NCBI GenBank assembly: GCA_905214525.1
Contig: CAJMMN010000020.1
Location: 1-39,701, forward strand
Origin: an uncultured bacterium
GTDB lineage: Bacteria; Actinomycetota; Coriobacteriia; Coriobacteriales; Coriobacteriaceae
DNA length: 39,701 nucleotides
Direction of reading: 5' to 3'
Below are positions 15,080 through 22,338 of the stretch, piece after piece; within the stretch, counting starts at the first letter, position 1, and each line of letters starts with the position of its first letter. Position numbers and translations under genes: made by a program. The notes under the pieces were generated by a model. The model was not told where the DNA came from, made no database searches, and was given only the letters and a program-made list of their open reading frames with translations.

Positions 15080-15919
15080 ATGTATAAGATCCTGGAGAAG
15101 ACGCAGTTCTCGGAGAAGGTGTTCAAGTTCCGCATCGAGGCGCCCGCAATCGCCAAGCATGCGCACGCTGGACAGTTCCTCATGGTTCGCGCCAACGAGA
15201 CGGGCGAGCGCGTCCCGTTTACCCTGGCCGGCTGGAACGGTGACGAGGGCTGGGTCGAGTTCATCTTCATGGTGATCGGCAAGACCACCGAGATGCTGTC
15301 CACCTACGAGGCCGGCGAGTCACTGCGCGACGTCGTGGGCCCGCTGGGCGTTCCCACCGAGATGGCCGAGGGCCCCTGCGCCGTCATTGGCGGCGGCGTC
15401 GGCCTGGCAATTGCCTTCCCGGTCGCCAAGCACCTGGTCGAGACCGGCCACGAGGTCCACGCCATCATGGGCGCCCGCACCAAGGACCTCCTGCTCATGG
15501 AGGACCAGTTCCGCGAGCTCCTCGACGAGGACCACATCCACATCACCACCGATGACGGCTCCTACGGCGAGCAGGGCGTTGTCACCGCTCCGCTGGAGCG
15601 CCTGCTGCAGGACAAGGCCGTGAGCCAGGTCTTCTGCGTCGGCCCCGTTCCGATGATGAAGTTCTCGACCCTCACCGCCCAGAAGTACGACACCCCCATC
15701 ACCGCGTCGCTCAACCCCATCATGGTTGACGGCACCGGCATGTGCGGCTGCTGCCGCGTCGAGGTGGGCGGCGTGACCAAGTTCGCTTGCGTCGACGGCC
15801 CCGACTTCGATGCCACCCTGGTCGACTGGGATGACCTTCGTGCCCGCCAGGCCGCTTACCGTTCCGAAGAGGGCGCGTCCCTCAAGGCCTATGAGGAAAA
15901 GAGCTGCGCATGCCACTAG
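15080..15919 (+). CDS. nfnA: NADH-dependent ferredoxin:NADP+ oxidoreductase small subunit (NfnA-like)
   Basis: A PyrK-like FAD/NAD(H) protein of 279 residues. With the GltD-like partner it probably forms the electron-bifurcating NfnAB complex, which couples NADPH, NADH and ferredoxin. Visible are the FAD motif RVPFTL (44-49), GGGVGLA (104-110) and a C-terminal [2Fe-2S] region with DGTGMCGCC (217-225) and FACVDGP (235-241). GAGAGGGG lies about 5 nt before ATG 15080. The last 10 nt overlap nfnB, so the two are translationally coupled. Without the partner it could be read as a PyrK or sulfide dehydrogenase subunit, but no pyrD is adjacent. Confidence 0.85.
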   Translation: MYKILEKTQFSEKVFKFRIEAPAIAKHAHAGQFLMVRANETGERVPFTLAGWNGDEGWVEFIFMVIGKTTEMLSTYEAGESLRDVVGPLGVPTEMAEGPCAVIGGGVGLAIAFPVAKHLVETGHEVHAIMGARTKDLLLMEDQFRELLDEDHIHITTDDGSYGEQGVVTAPLERLLQDKAVSQVFCVGPVPMMKFSTLTAQKYDTPITASLNPIMVDGTGMCGCCRVEVGGVTKFACVDGPDFDATLVDWDDLRARQAAYRSEEGASLKAYEEKSCACH

Positions 15920-17319
15920 TTAACGGTCGTTTCGTTGCCGATATGAAGTCGCCCCGCACCCCCGATAACGAGGAGCCGGCTGCCGAGCGCGCCTGCGACT
16001 TCCGCCCCGTCGACAAGGGCTTCACCGAGGAGATGGCGCTGGCCGAGGCCGAGCGCTGCCTCAACTGCAAGAAGCCGTTCTGCGTTGAGGGCTGCCCCGT
16101 CAACATCAACATCCCCCGCTTTATCGAGCAGATCCGCGAGAAGGACTTCGGCGGCGCTCTCGATACCATCCGCGAGGACTCCATGCTTCCCGCCGTCTGC
16201 GGCCGCGTCTGCCCGCAGGAGAACCAGTGCGAGGGCAAGTGCATCCGTGGCAAGAAGTCCGAGCCCGTGGCCATCGGCCAGCTCGAGCGCTTCCTGGGTG
16301 ATCGCCCCGAGCTCGCTTCCACGCCCAAGATGGCTCCCAAGAACGGCAAGAAGGTCGCCGTCGTCGGCTCTGGCCCGTCCGGCATCACCTGCGCCGGCGA
16401 GCTCGCCCGCAACGGCTTTGACGTCACCGTCTTCGAGGCATTCTTTACCGGCGGCGGCGTGCTGGTCTACGGCATCCCCGAGTTCCGTCTGCCCAAGGCA
16501 GTCGTCAAGCGCGAGATTGACGGCCTGGAGGACATGGGCGTCAAGTTTGAGTACAACTCCGTCGTGGGCAACATGGCCACGGCCGAGGAGCTGTTCGAGC
16601 AGGGCTTCGACGCCATCTACGTGGCGACCGGCGCTGGCCTGCCCAAGTTCCTCAACGTCCCCGGCGAGAACCTGCCCAACGTCTTCTTCGCCAACGAGTA
16701 CCTCACCCGCGTGAACCTGATGAAGGCCAACAAGTTCCCCGAGTACGACACCCCCACCAAGCACGGCAAGAACGTCGTCGTCTTTGGTGGCGGCAACGTG
16801 GCTATGGACGCCGTCCGTACCGCCAAGCGCCTGGGCGCCGAGCACGCCATCATCGCCTACCGCCGTACCGAGGACGAGATGCCCTGCCGTCGCGCCGAGC
16901 TGCACCATGCTAAGGCCGAGGGCGTCGAGGTTCTGCCGCTCGTCTCCCCGCTCGAGTTTGTCGCTGGCGAGGACGGCTCCGTGTGCGCCGTCAAGGTCCA
17001 GAAGATGGAACTCGGCGAGCCCGACGAGTCCGGCCGTCGTCGCCCGGTGCCCATCGAGGGCGCCATAGAGGAGATCCCCTGCGACGTCGCGATTTCGGCT
17101 ATCGGCACCAACGCCAACCCCTTCGCAAAGAAGATCGGCGGCAAGATGGAGCTCAACAAGTGGGGCTACATCGTCGCCGACGAGGAGACCGGCCAGACCA
17201 CCGATCCCCGCATCTGGGCCGGCGGCGACATCGTCACCGGTGCCGCTACGGTCATTCTGGCGATGGGCGCCGGCAAGAAGGCCGCCGCTTCCATTACCAA
17301 GAGTCTGCTGGGCGAGTAA
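15910..17319 (+). CDS. nfnB: NfnB-like / GltD-family NADPH oxidoreductase large subunit
   Basis: A 469-residue flavoprotein of the glutamate synthase small-chain family. It has an N-terminal two-[4Fe-4S] domain with Cys50, 53, 58 and 62 (RCLNCKKPFCVEGCPVN) and Cys97, 101, 107 and 111 (VCGRVCPQENQCEGKC). The FAD Rossmann motif is VVGSGPSG (151-158) and the NADPH motif VVVFGGGNVAMDAVRTAKR; the C terminus binds FAD through WAGGDIVTGAATV. No GltB-type large subunit is present, and it is fused operonically to the NfnA-like gene. NfnB is therefore preferred over glutamate synthase, although databases often label it GltA or GltD. Confidence 0.87.
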   Translation: MPLVNGRFVADMKSPRTPDNEEPAAERACDFRPVDKGFTEEMALAEAERCLNCKKPFCVEGCPVNINIPRFIEQIREKDFGGALDTIREDSMLPAVCGRVCPQENQCEGKCIRGKKSEPVAIGQLERFLGDRPELASTPKMAPKNGKKVAVVGSGPSGITCAGELARNGFDVTVFEAFFTGGGVLVYGIPEFRLPKAVVKREIDGLEDMGVKFEYNSVVGNMATAEELFEQGFDAIYVATGAGLPKFLNVPGENLPNVFFANEYLTRVNLMKANKFPEYDTPTKHGKNVVVFGGGNVAMDAVRTAKRLGAEHAIIAYRRTEDEMPCRRAELHHAKAEGVEVLPLVSPLEFVAGEDGSVCAVKVQKMELGEPDESGRRRPVPIEGAIEEIPCDVAISAIGTNANPFAKKIGGKMELNKWGYIVADEETGQTTDPRIWAGGDIVTGAATVILAMGAGKKAAASITKSLLGE

Positions 17320-17347
17320 TCACCTACAGCGCTCGCCATCAAACGGC

Positions 17348-17386
17348 AAAGTCCCCGTCGAGCACACGTCCGGCGGGGACTTTTTC
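17348..17386 (+). terminator. Rho-independent terminator of nfnAB
   Basis: Stem AAAGTCCCCG / CGGGGACTTT with a partly paired loop, followed by a five-T run, 28 bp after the stop. Confidence 0.85.
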
Positions 17387-17401
17387 TATGCCGACCGCCC
17401 C

Positions 17402-17438
17402 AACCACCACAAAGGGGACAGGCACCTTTGTGGTGGTT
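17402..17438 (+). repeat. GGGGACAG-loop hairpin repeat, unit 3
   Basis: Stem AACCACCACAAAGG / CCTTTGTGGTGGTT with loop GGGGACAGG. It is an inverted partner of unit 4, and the two enclose the tandem palindrome array. Confidence 0.7.
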
Positions 17439-17460
17439 TTGGACTTGCCTGATCGTTTTG

Positions 17461-17676
17461 TCTCAATCTGTAACAGCTGGAGTCCGTTGAGCCCTGCAGT
17501 TGTTACAGATCGAGATATTGTGCCGGCCGCCCACGCCGCATCTCAATCTGTAACAGTAAGAGACCAAATATGCCGCCTGGTGTTACAGATCAAGACGTTG
17601 GGCTGACGGCCGAACGGTTCATCTAAATCTGTAACAGTTAGAGCCTTTTTCGCTGGCTTGGTGTTACAGATCGAGA
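17461..17676. repeat. Tandem array of three 55-bp palindromic units
   Basis: Units at 17461-17515, 17541-17595 and 17622-17676, at a period of 80-81 bp. Each is TCT(C/A)AATCTGTAACAG, then 25 nt between the 10-bp arms, then TGTTACAGATC(G/A)AGA. The 10-bp arms ATCTGTAACA / TGTTACAGAT are perfect in all three. Inner and spacer sequences differ, apart from a GAG four bases into each loop. No gene is visible here. Confidence 0.75.
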
Positions 17677-17733
17677 TTTTGCAAAAGCCGAGGATAGGCA
17701 CTGCCGCCAAGGCCTTTCCCTCGGCCTAAAACA

Positions 17734-17774
17734 AAAACCACCACAAAGGTGCCTGTCCCCTTTGTGGTGGTTTT
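17734..17774 (-). repeat. GGGGACAG-loop hairpin repeat, unit 4
   Basis: Minus-strand copy of unit 3, with stem AAAACCACCACAAAGG. It ends 6 bp from the stop codon of the cytidylate-kinase-like gene and could serve as its transcript end. Confidence 0.7.
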
Positions 17775-17780
17775 GGTCGG

Positions 17781-18404
17781 TTAGTCTTCGAGCTGCGCTA
17801 CTTTGTAGCGGTAGGCAGCGGCGATAACGTCTTTGCAGCCCTCGCGTCCCAGCTTAGCGCGGTTGACGACGATATCCTTACCGCTCGTCATCTTCCACTT
17901 TCCGGCGCTGTAACGCTTGTAGAATGCCTCACGCGCCTTCTGCTGCTGCTTGACCAGCTTGGCACCCTTCTTTTTGTTAAGTCCGCGCTTCTTGCGCACA
18001 ATCTCGACGCGGTCCTCAAAGGGTGCGGTCACCAACACGGCAATGTGGTTGGGGTTGTTACGCAGCAGGTAATCGGACAGGCGACCCTCGATAATGCAGC
18101 TCTCGGTCTCACCCAGGTCCAAAATCACCTGGCTCATCTTCTGGAACAACTTGTCCGAGTACGAACGCGCATCGTAGCGGTCGGGCAGAAACGCCATGTT
18201 CTCCACGGCCAGACGCTCGTCATAGGCGGCCATCTTATCGAGCGACTCGCCCGCGCGCAGCGACGCACGCACCAGCAGCTCGTTGTCATACAGCGGAATC
18301 CCCAACTCGTCGGCAAGCATGCGACCAATCTCGTGGCCCTCGGCGCCAAAGTCGCGCGCGATGGTAATGACCACAGGATTCTTCTTATTCTCCAGATCGC
18401 TCAT
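17781..18404 (-). CDS. Cytidylate kinase-like family protein
   Basis: A 207-residue P-loop protein related to CMP kinase but of the distinct cytidylate-kinase-like family. The N terminus VVITIARDFGAEGHEIGRML (11-30) replaces the usual GxxGSGKST, and GIPLYDNELLVRAS matches family members that are common in gut anaerobes. SCIIEGRLSDYLLR and VLVTAPFEDRVE follow the kinase core. The C-terminal part is Lys- and Arg-rich. AAAGGA precedes ATG 18404 by 6-7 nt. It lies 48 bp downstream of the amino acid transporter operon in the same direction. Its true substrate is unknown. Confidence 0.8.
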   Translation of the reverse strand: MSDLENKKNPVVITIARDFGAEGHEIGRMLADELGIPLYDNELLVRASLRAGESLDKMAAYDERLAVENMAFLPDRYDARSYSDKLFQKMSQVILDLGETESCIIEGRLSDYLLRNNPNHIAVLVTAPFEDRVEIVRKKRGLNKKKGAKLVKQQQKAREAFYKRYSAGKWKMTSGKDIVVNRAKLGREGCKDVIAAAYRYKVAQLED

Positions 18405-18420
18405 CGCGATTCCTTTCTCT

Positions 18421-18451
18421 ATGTGACAAAGGGGCTGTCCCTTTGCCACAT
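18421..18451 (-). repeat. GGGACAG-loop hairpin repeat, unit 5
   Basis: Minus-strand stem ATGTGGCAAAGGG / CCTTTGTCACAT with a short loop including ACAG. It lies between the permease stop (18453) and the next start codon. Confidence 0.6.
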
Positions 18452-18452
18452 T

Positions 18453-19091
18453 CTACGCTGCCACCATTCGCCTCTGATATGCGCGAACCAGCAGCGAGAT
18501 ACCAAAGTTGAGCACAAAGTACATCGCAAACACCAGACCGTAGAGCATAAGCACCTGCGACAGATCGATCGCGTGGGCCATCACGACGTTTGCCGTGTAC
18601 ATGAGTTCGGCCACGTTAATGCCCGAAAGATACGAGCTGTCCTTGATGACGGTCGTGCACTGGCTAAACAGCGCCGGAATGATCGTCTTAAACGTCTGCG
18701 GCAGAATGATGTAGCGCATGGTGGCAAAGAAGCCAAAGCCCTGGCTCTGCGCTGCCTCAAACTGGCCGCGCGGAATCGAGTTGAGGCCGCCGCGCACAAT
18801 CTCGGCCATAACAGCGCTGGTAAACAGCGTAAAGGCGATGGTCGAAATCACAATGTCCAGACCCTGCACCGTAAAGTAGATAAACAGGATCCACAGCAGG
18901 TTCGGCGTGCAGCGGAACAGCTCGATATAGGCGCTCACCAGAATACGGAATGGGCGGGGCGCATAGCTCTTAACGAGCGCCAGCACCGTACCAAAGATGA
19001 GCGAGAAAAAGATCGACAGCGCCGAGATCTCGATGGTCTTAACAAAGCCGCCCCAAATGTAGAGCAGGTTGGTCGCGTTGAAGATTTCCAT
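18453..19091 (-). CDS. Polar amino acid ABC transporter permease 2
   Basis: A 212-residue HisM/GlnP-family inner-membrane permease. Hydrophobic segments include IWGGFVKTIEISALSIFFS and ILWILFIYF-type stretches. The EAA loop is RGQFEAAQSQGFGFFATMRYIILPQ, which contacts the ATPase. It follows permease 1 with a 3-bp gap, so the two probably form a heterodimer. It is the last gene of the four-gene operon. Confidence 0.9.
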   Translation of the reverse strand: MEIFNATNLLYIWGGFVKTIEISALSIFFSLIFGTVLALVKSYAPRPFRILVSAYIELFRCTPNLLWILFIYFTVQGLDIVISTIAFTLFTSAVMAEIVRGGLNSIPRGQFEAAQSQGFGFFATMRYIILPQTFKTIIPALFSQCTTVIKDSSYLSGINVAELMYTANVVMAHAIDLSQVLMLYGLVFAMYFVLNFGISLLVRAYQRRMVAA

Positions 19092-19094
19092 GCG

Positions 19095-19841
19095 CTAGGC
19101 CTCCTCTACGTTGTCGAGCCCCAGCTCGGCCAGGCTCACGCCGCGCGGACGCTCCTTGGAGCGGCGCTCGAGCCACTGCACCAGCATGGCGAGCGGAAAG
19201 CAGATGATGAAGTACATAAGGCAGCAGACGATGTATCCCTGCAGGTAACCGTACAGACTCACAAAGTTGTCGGAACGGTACATAAGGTCGCCGCCGGCCA
19301 CAAGCGCCAGCACCGACGTGTTCTTGACCAGGTTGAGCGCCTGGTTACACAGCGGCGGCAGAATGATCTTGAACGTCTGGGGCAGCACGATGTACCAGTA
19401 AGCCTGCGCACGGGTGAAGCCCTGGCTCTGGGCCGCCTCCATCTGACCGCGCGGAACCGCCTCGATACCGGTGCGGATGACCTCCGAGATATAGGCCGCG
19501 TGATACAGGCCCACGCCCAAGAAGCCCAACACGAACGGCGCAATGCGCACCGGCTGGTCGGCACCGGTTATGGCCTGCAAAAACTGCGGGCCGGCCATGT
19601 ACATAAAGAGCACCTGCACGGGCAGCGGGGTGTTCTGGTAAAACTCCACGTACACGCGGCTGATGCCACGCAGCACCCGCGAACGGGTGGTAGAAAACAC
19701 GCCCAGCAGCGTGCCCAGCACCAGCGACAGCAGCAGACCGGCAACGACCACCTGCAGCGTCACGCCAAAGCCCTCCCAGAAGGGCCCCATGTTTTGAAAT
19801 GTCGTCGACCAACGGTCGGCGTCAAATAATCCTTCGAGCAT
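19095..19841 (-). CDS. Polar amino acid ABC transporter permease 1
   Basis: A 248-residue HisQ/GlnP-family permease. Hydrophobic helices start at about residue 22 (GFGVTLQVVVAGLLLSLVLG), and the EAA loop is PRGQMEAAQSQGFTRAQAYWYIVLPQ. The soluble C-terminal tail is rich in Arg and Glu. ATG 19841 is chosen because AAGGAAGGA lies 5 nt upstream. It sits 25 bp after the binding-protein gene and 3 bp before its partner permease. Confidence 0.9.
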   Translation of the reverse strand: MLEGLFDADRWSTTFQNMGPFWEGFGVTLQVVVAGLLLSLVLGTLLGVFSTTRSRVLRGISRVYVEFYQNTPLPVQVLFMYMAGPQFLQAITGADQPVRIAPFVLGFLGVGLYHAAYISEVIRTGIEAVPRGQMEAAQSQGFTRAQAYWYIVLPQTFKIILPPLCNQALNLVKNTSVLALVAGGDLMYRSDNFVSLYGYLQGYIVCCLMYFIICFPLAMLVQWLERRSKERPRGVSLAELGLDNVEEA

Positions 19842-19866
19842 TTGATTCCTTCCTTGGACGATGTGC

Positions 19867-20742
19867 CTATACAAGGCCCCAGGTCTTGACCTCTTGGTCG
19901 AGCCAGCCATCGGCCAGGCGATCGCAAATCACCTGATCGACCACGGCCGAAAGGTCGCAGCCCTTCTTGGTCGCCACGCCGTAGCCCTGCTCGCCAAACT
20001 TGACCTCGGGCTGCAGCAGCTCAACGGTCTCGTTCATGTAACCGGCCAGCGTGGAGCGATCCATGGCAAAGACGTCGATATTGCCGGCGTCGAGCGAGCT
20101 CTTGATGATGGGGTAGCCGCTAAAGGCCCTAAACTCGGGCTTGCAGCTAAAGCCGTTGTCCTTGATCATCTGCTCGATCAGGCCCTGCGTGGTGGCACCC
20201 TGGCTCACACCAATGACCTTGCCGTCCAAGTTCTCAATCGAGGTAAAGCCCGAACGCTTCTTGACCATGAGTCCAACGTAGTCGGTGCGGTACGGCGTCG
20301 AGAAATCCCAGCTCTTCTTGCGCTCGTCGGTGATGGTGTAGGTCGCCGCGACCACGTCGAGTTGGCCGTTATCGATCAGCGGGCCGCGCGTCTTGGGCGT
20401 TACGTCGGTAAACTCGACAAGCTCCTGGGCGCGGGCCTCTTTGTAGCTCACGCCAAAGACGGCAGCGGCGATCTGGTAGCACAAATCGACTTCCATGCCC
20501 TCAAAGCGACCCTTGGCGGTGTCGTAATAGCCGTAGCCGGGAACGTCTTTCTTAACGCCGGCATTCAGATGGCCACGCGACTTAATGGCCGCAAGCTTGG
20601 ATCCCTTGTCGGAACCCTCGCCGCTGGTGGAGTTGCCGCAACCGGCAAGCGCGGTCCCCGTCAGCGCAAGCATGCCGGCGCCAGCCAGCTGCAAAAAGTG
20701 ACGGCGCGATACAGCCGCCCTCGTCATATCCGTCATGTCCAT
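19867..20742 (-). CDS. Amino acid ABC transporter substrate-binding lipoprotein
   Basis: An extracellular solute-binding protein family 3 member, 291 residues. The N terminus combines a twin-arginine motif (SRRHFLQLA, 12-20) with a lipobox (ALAGC, Cys35), so it is probably Tat-exported and lipid-anchored. FEGMEVDLCYQIAAAVFG and DVVAATYTITDERKKSWDFS are family landmarks close to glutamate/aspartate or glutamine binders; the exact ligand cannot be told. The start is ambiguous: GTG 20745, ATG 20742 and ATG 20736 are all in frame. ATG 20742 has AGG at 7 nt and is preferred. Confidence 0.88.
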   Translation of the reverse strand: MDMTDMTRAAVSRRHFLQLAGAGMLALTGTALAGCGNSTSGEGSDKGSKLAAIKSRGHLNAGVKKDVPGYGYYDTAKGRFEGMEVDLCYQIAAAVFGVSYKEARAQELVEFTDVTPKTRGPLIDNGQLDVVAATYTITDERKKSWDFSTPYRTDYVGLMVKKRSGFTSIENLDGKVIGVSQGATTQGLIEQMIKDNGFSCKPEFRAFSGYPIIKSSLDAGNIDVFAMDRSTLAGYMNETVELLQPEVKFGEQGYGVATKKGCDLSAVVDQVICDRLADGWLDQEVKTWGLV

Positions 20743-20750
20743 CACCGCGC

Positions 20751-21482
20751 CTAGTGCAGAATCTTGGACAGGAACTCGCGGCAGCGCGGGTTCTCGGGGT
20801 TATCGAAGAAGTGCTCGGGCGTGCCCTCCTCCAGGATGCGGCCGTCCTCCATAAAGATGACGCGGTCGGCCACCTGGCGCGCAAAGCCCATCTCGTGCGT
20901 CACGCAGATCATGGTGATGTCCTCCTGCGCGAGCTCGATCATAACGTCGAGCACCTCCTGCACCATCTCGGGGTCGAGCGCCGAGGTCGGTTCATCAAAC
21001 AGGATGATGGGCTGCTTGGTGCACAGGGCGCGGGCGATGGCGATGCGCTGCTGCTGACCACCCGAGAGATTCTGCGGATACTCGCCGGCCTTATGCGCCA
21101 TGCCGACGCGCTTGAGCGCGGCGATGGCGATCTCGGTCGCCTCCTCCTTGCTCTTCTTTTGCAGCTTGATGGGCGCGAGCGTCAGGTTACCGAGCACCGT
21201 CATGTTGGGATACAGGTTGAACTGCTGAAACACCATGGAGCTATACTTGCGGGCCATCTCCAGGTGATTCTTTTTGGTGAGCGGCGTACCGTCGATGATG
21301 ACCTCGCCCGACGTGGGCTCCTCAAGATAATCGACGCAGCGGATGAGCGTCGACTTGCCCGAGCCGGAAGGCCCGATCATTACGAGCTTCTCGCCGCGCT
21401 TGACGGTGAGGTTGATATCTTTGAGCACATGCAGGTCGCCAAAGTACTTGTTGAGATGCTTGATCTCGATCATGTCTGCCAT
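20751..21482 (-). CDS. Polar amino acid ABC transporter ATP-binding protein
   Basis: A 243-residue GlnQ/HisP-type ATPase, first in the operon ATPase, binding protein, permease, permease. Walker A is GPSGSGKST (37-45), the Q-loop lies in MVFQQFNLYPNMTV, the signature is LSGGQQQ (139-145), Walker B is ILFDEP (160-165) and switch His196 lies in VTHEMGF. GGAAGGGA precedes ATG 21482. A TACAAT hexamer on the minus strand at 21518-21523 may be the -10 box, without a clear -35. Confidence 0.95.
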   Translation of the reverse strand: MADMIEIKHLNKYFGDLHVLKDINLTVKRGEKLVMIGPSGSGKSTLIRCVDYLEEPTSGEVIIDGTPLTKKNHLEMARKYSSMVFQQFNLYPNMTVLGNLTLAPIKLQKKSKEEATEIAIAALKRVGMAHKAGEYPQNLSGGQQQRIAIARALCTKQPIILFDEPTSALDPEMVQEVLDVMIELAQEDITMICVTHEMGFARQVADRVIFMEDGRILEEGTPEHFFDNPENPRCREFLSKILH

Positions 21483-21588
21483 GGATGTCCCTTCCCTGCG
21501 TTTACACGAGTTGAACTATTGTACGGAAAGAACCACGTTTCCGCAGCCCACACTACATCCCCGTAAAGAACCCGCAACCTTCCACCCA

Positions 21589-21653
21589 CTCATTGGGGAC
21601 AGACTTAAATGAGTACCCCCCGTGGGTACTCATTTAAGTCTGTCCCCAATGAG
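21589..21653. repeat. Double GGGGACAG hairpin with perfect 30-bp arms (unit 6)
   Basis: Perfect inverted arms 21589-21618 and 21624-21653 with a 5-nt loop. Each arm is itself a small hairpin with stem CTCATT / AATGAG enclosing GGGGACAG. It lies in the 358-bp gap between the divergent-side promoter region of the amino acid operon and yqeY. No gene is seen in this gap. Confidence 0.8.
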
Positions 21654-21698
21654 CACCGAAAATAATACAACCGCCCTTGTTGAGCATAAGTCAGCGAA

Positions 21699-21795
21699 AA
21701 CCCGTACACGCGAGCAAGGTGACGTGAAATGAAAGGGCGCAGACCTTATGGTCGCGCCCTTGAAATTGAACGTCAGATTGCCGCGTGTACGGGTT
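21699..21795. repeat. 97-bp palindromic element
   Basis: Outer perfect 14-bp arms (AACCCGTACACGCG and its complement) and inner AAGGGCGC / GCGCCCTT arms, with partly matching middles. It lies downstream of yqeY. Confidence 0.65.
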
Positions 21796-21809
21796 TGCAG
21801 CGTCGAGCC

Positions 21810-21837
21810 GTTACGCGGTTTGGTAAAACCGCGTAAC
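21810..21837 (-). terminator. Hairpin just downstream of yqeY
   Basis: A perfect 12-bp stem (GTTACGCGGTTT / AAACCGCGTAAC) with a GGTA loop, beginning 4 bp after the yqeY stop. No T-tract follows, so it may be a 3'-end stabiliser rather than a terminator. Confidence 0.5.
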
Positions 21838-21840
21838 AAA

Positions 21841-22284
21841 TTACGCCAGCTTTGCGCCGACGATCTTTGCCGCGGCAGGCTTGTCGAAGTTGCCGCCGGT
21901 GGCCTTGCCGAGCGCGCCCATGACCTGGCCCATCTGCTTCTTGGACGTGGCACCCAGCTCGGCGATAACCTGCTCGATCAGGGCCTCGAGCTCCTCGCCC
22001 GAAACCTGCGCGGGCAGCAGGCTCTCCAGAATCTTGACCTGCTCGGTCAGGTTGTCGGTACGCTCCTGGTCGGTGCCGGCCTTGATGGACATCTCCAGCG
22101 TCTCGCTCGTCTGCTTAATCAGACGCTTGATCATGCTGTTGACGTCTTCCTCGGTCACATCGCGACGCTCGTTGACCTCGATGTTCTTCACTTCGGCCTT
22201 AACCTGGCGAATGATAGACAGGCGAACCTTGTCCTTAGCCTTCATGGCTGCGATCATTTCCTTCTGCAGCTCTTCGTTGGTCAT
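21841..22284 (-). CDS. GatB/YqeY-domain protein
   Basis: A 147-residue protein of the YqeY family, which resembles the tail domain of the GatB amidotransferase subunit and may bind tRNA; its physiological role is not established. Family landmarks are LQKEMIAAMKAKDKVRLSIIRQ near the N terminus and ATSKKQMGQVMGALG in the C-terminal domain. ATG 22284 has GGAGG 8 nt upstream. It follows the PpiC-like gene by 54 bp on the same strand. Confidence 0.9.
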   Translation of the reverse strand: MTNEELQKEMIAAMKAKDKVRLSIIRQVKAEVKNIEVNERRDVTEEDVNSMIKRLIKQTSETLEMSIKAGTDQERTDNLTEQVKILESLLPAQVSGEELEALIEQVIAELGATSKKQMGQVMGALGKATGGNFDKPAAAKIVGAKLA

Positions 22285-22338
22285 CTGCAAATCCTCCTCA
22301 ATAGTGCGGGCGGCACTCACACGAGCGCCGCCCCATGA

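Noticed and set aside
17461..17676. CRISPR array
   Set aside because: The units are palindromes with variable loops, only three copies with differences between them, no cas genes, and both loop and spacer vary at fixed short lengths.
18045..19829. 594-residue plus-strand reading frame across the transporter genes
   Set aside because: It runs antisense to two clear permeases and the kinase-like gene, and its translation is His-, Arg- and Gln-rich without family features.
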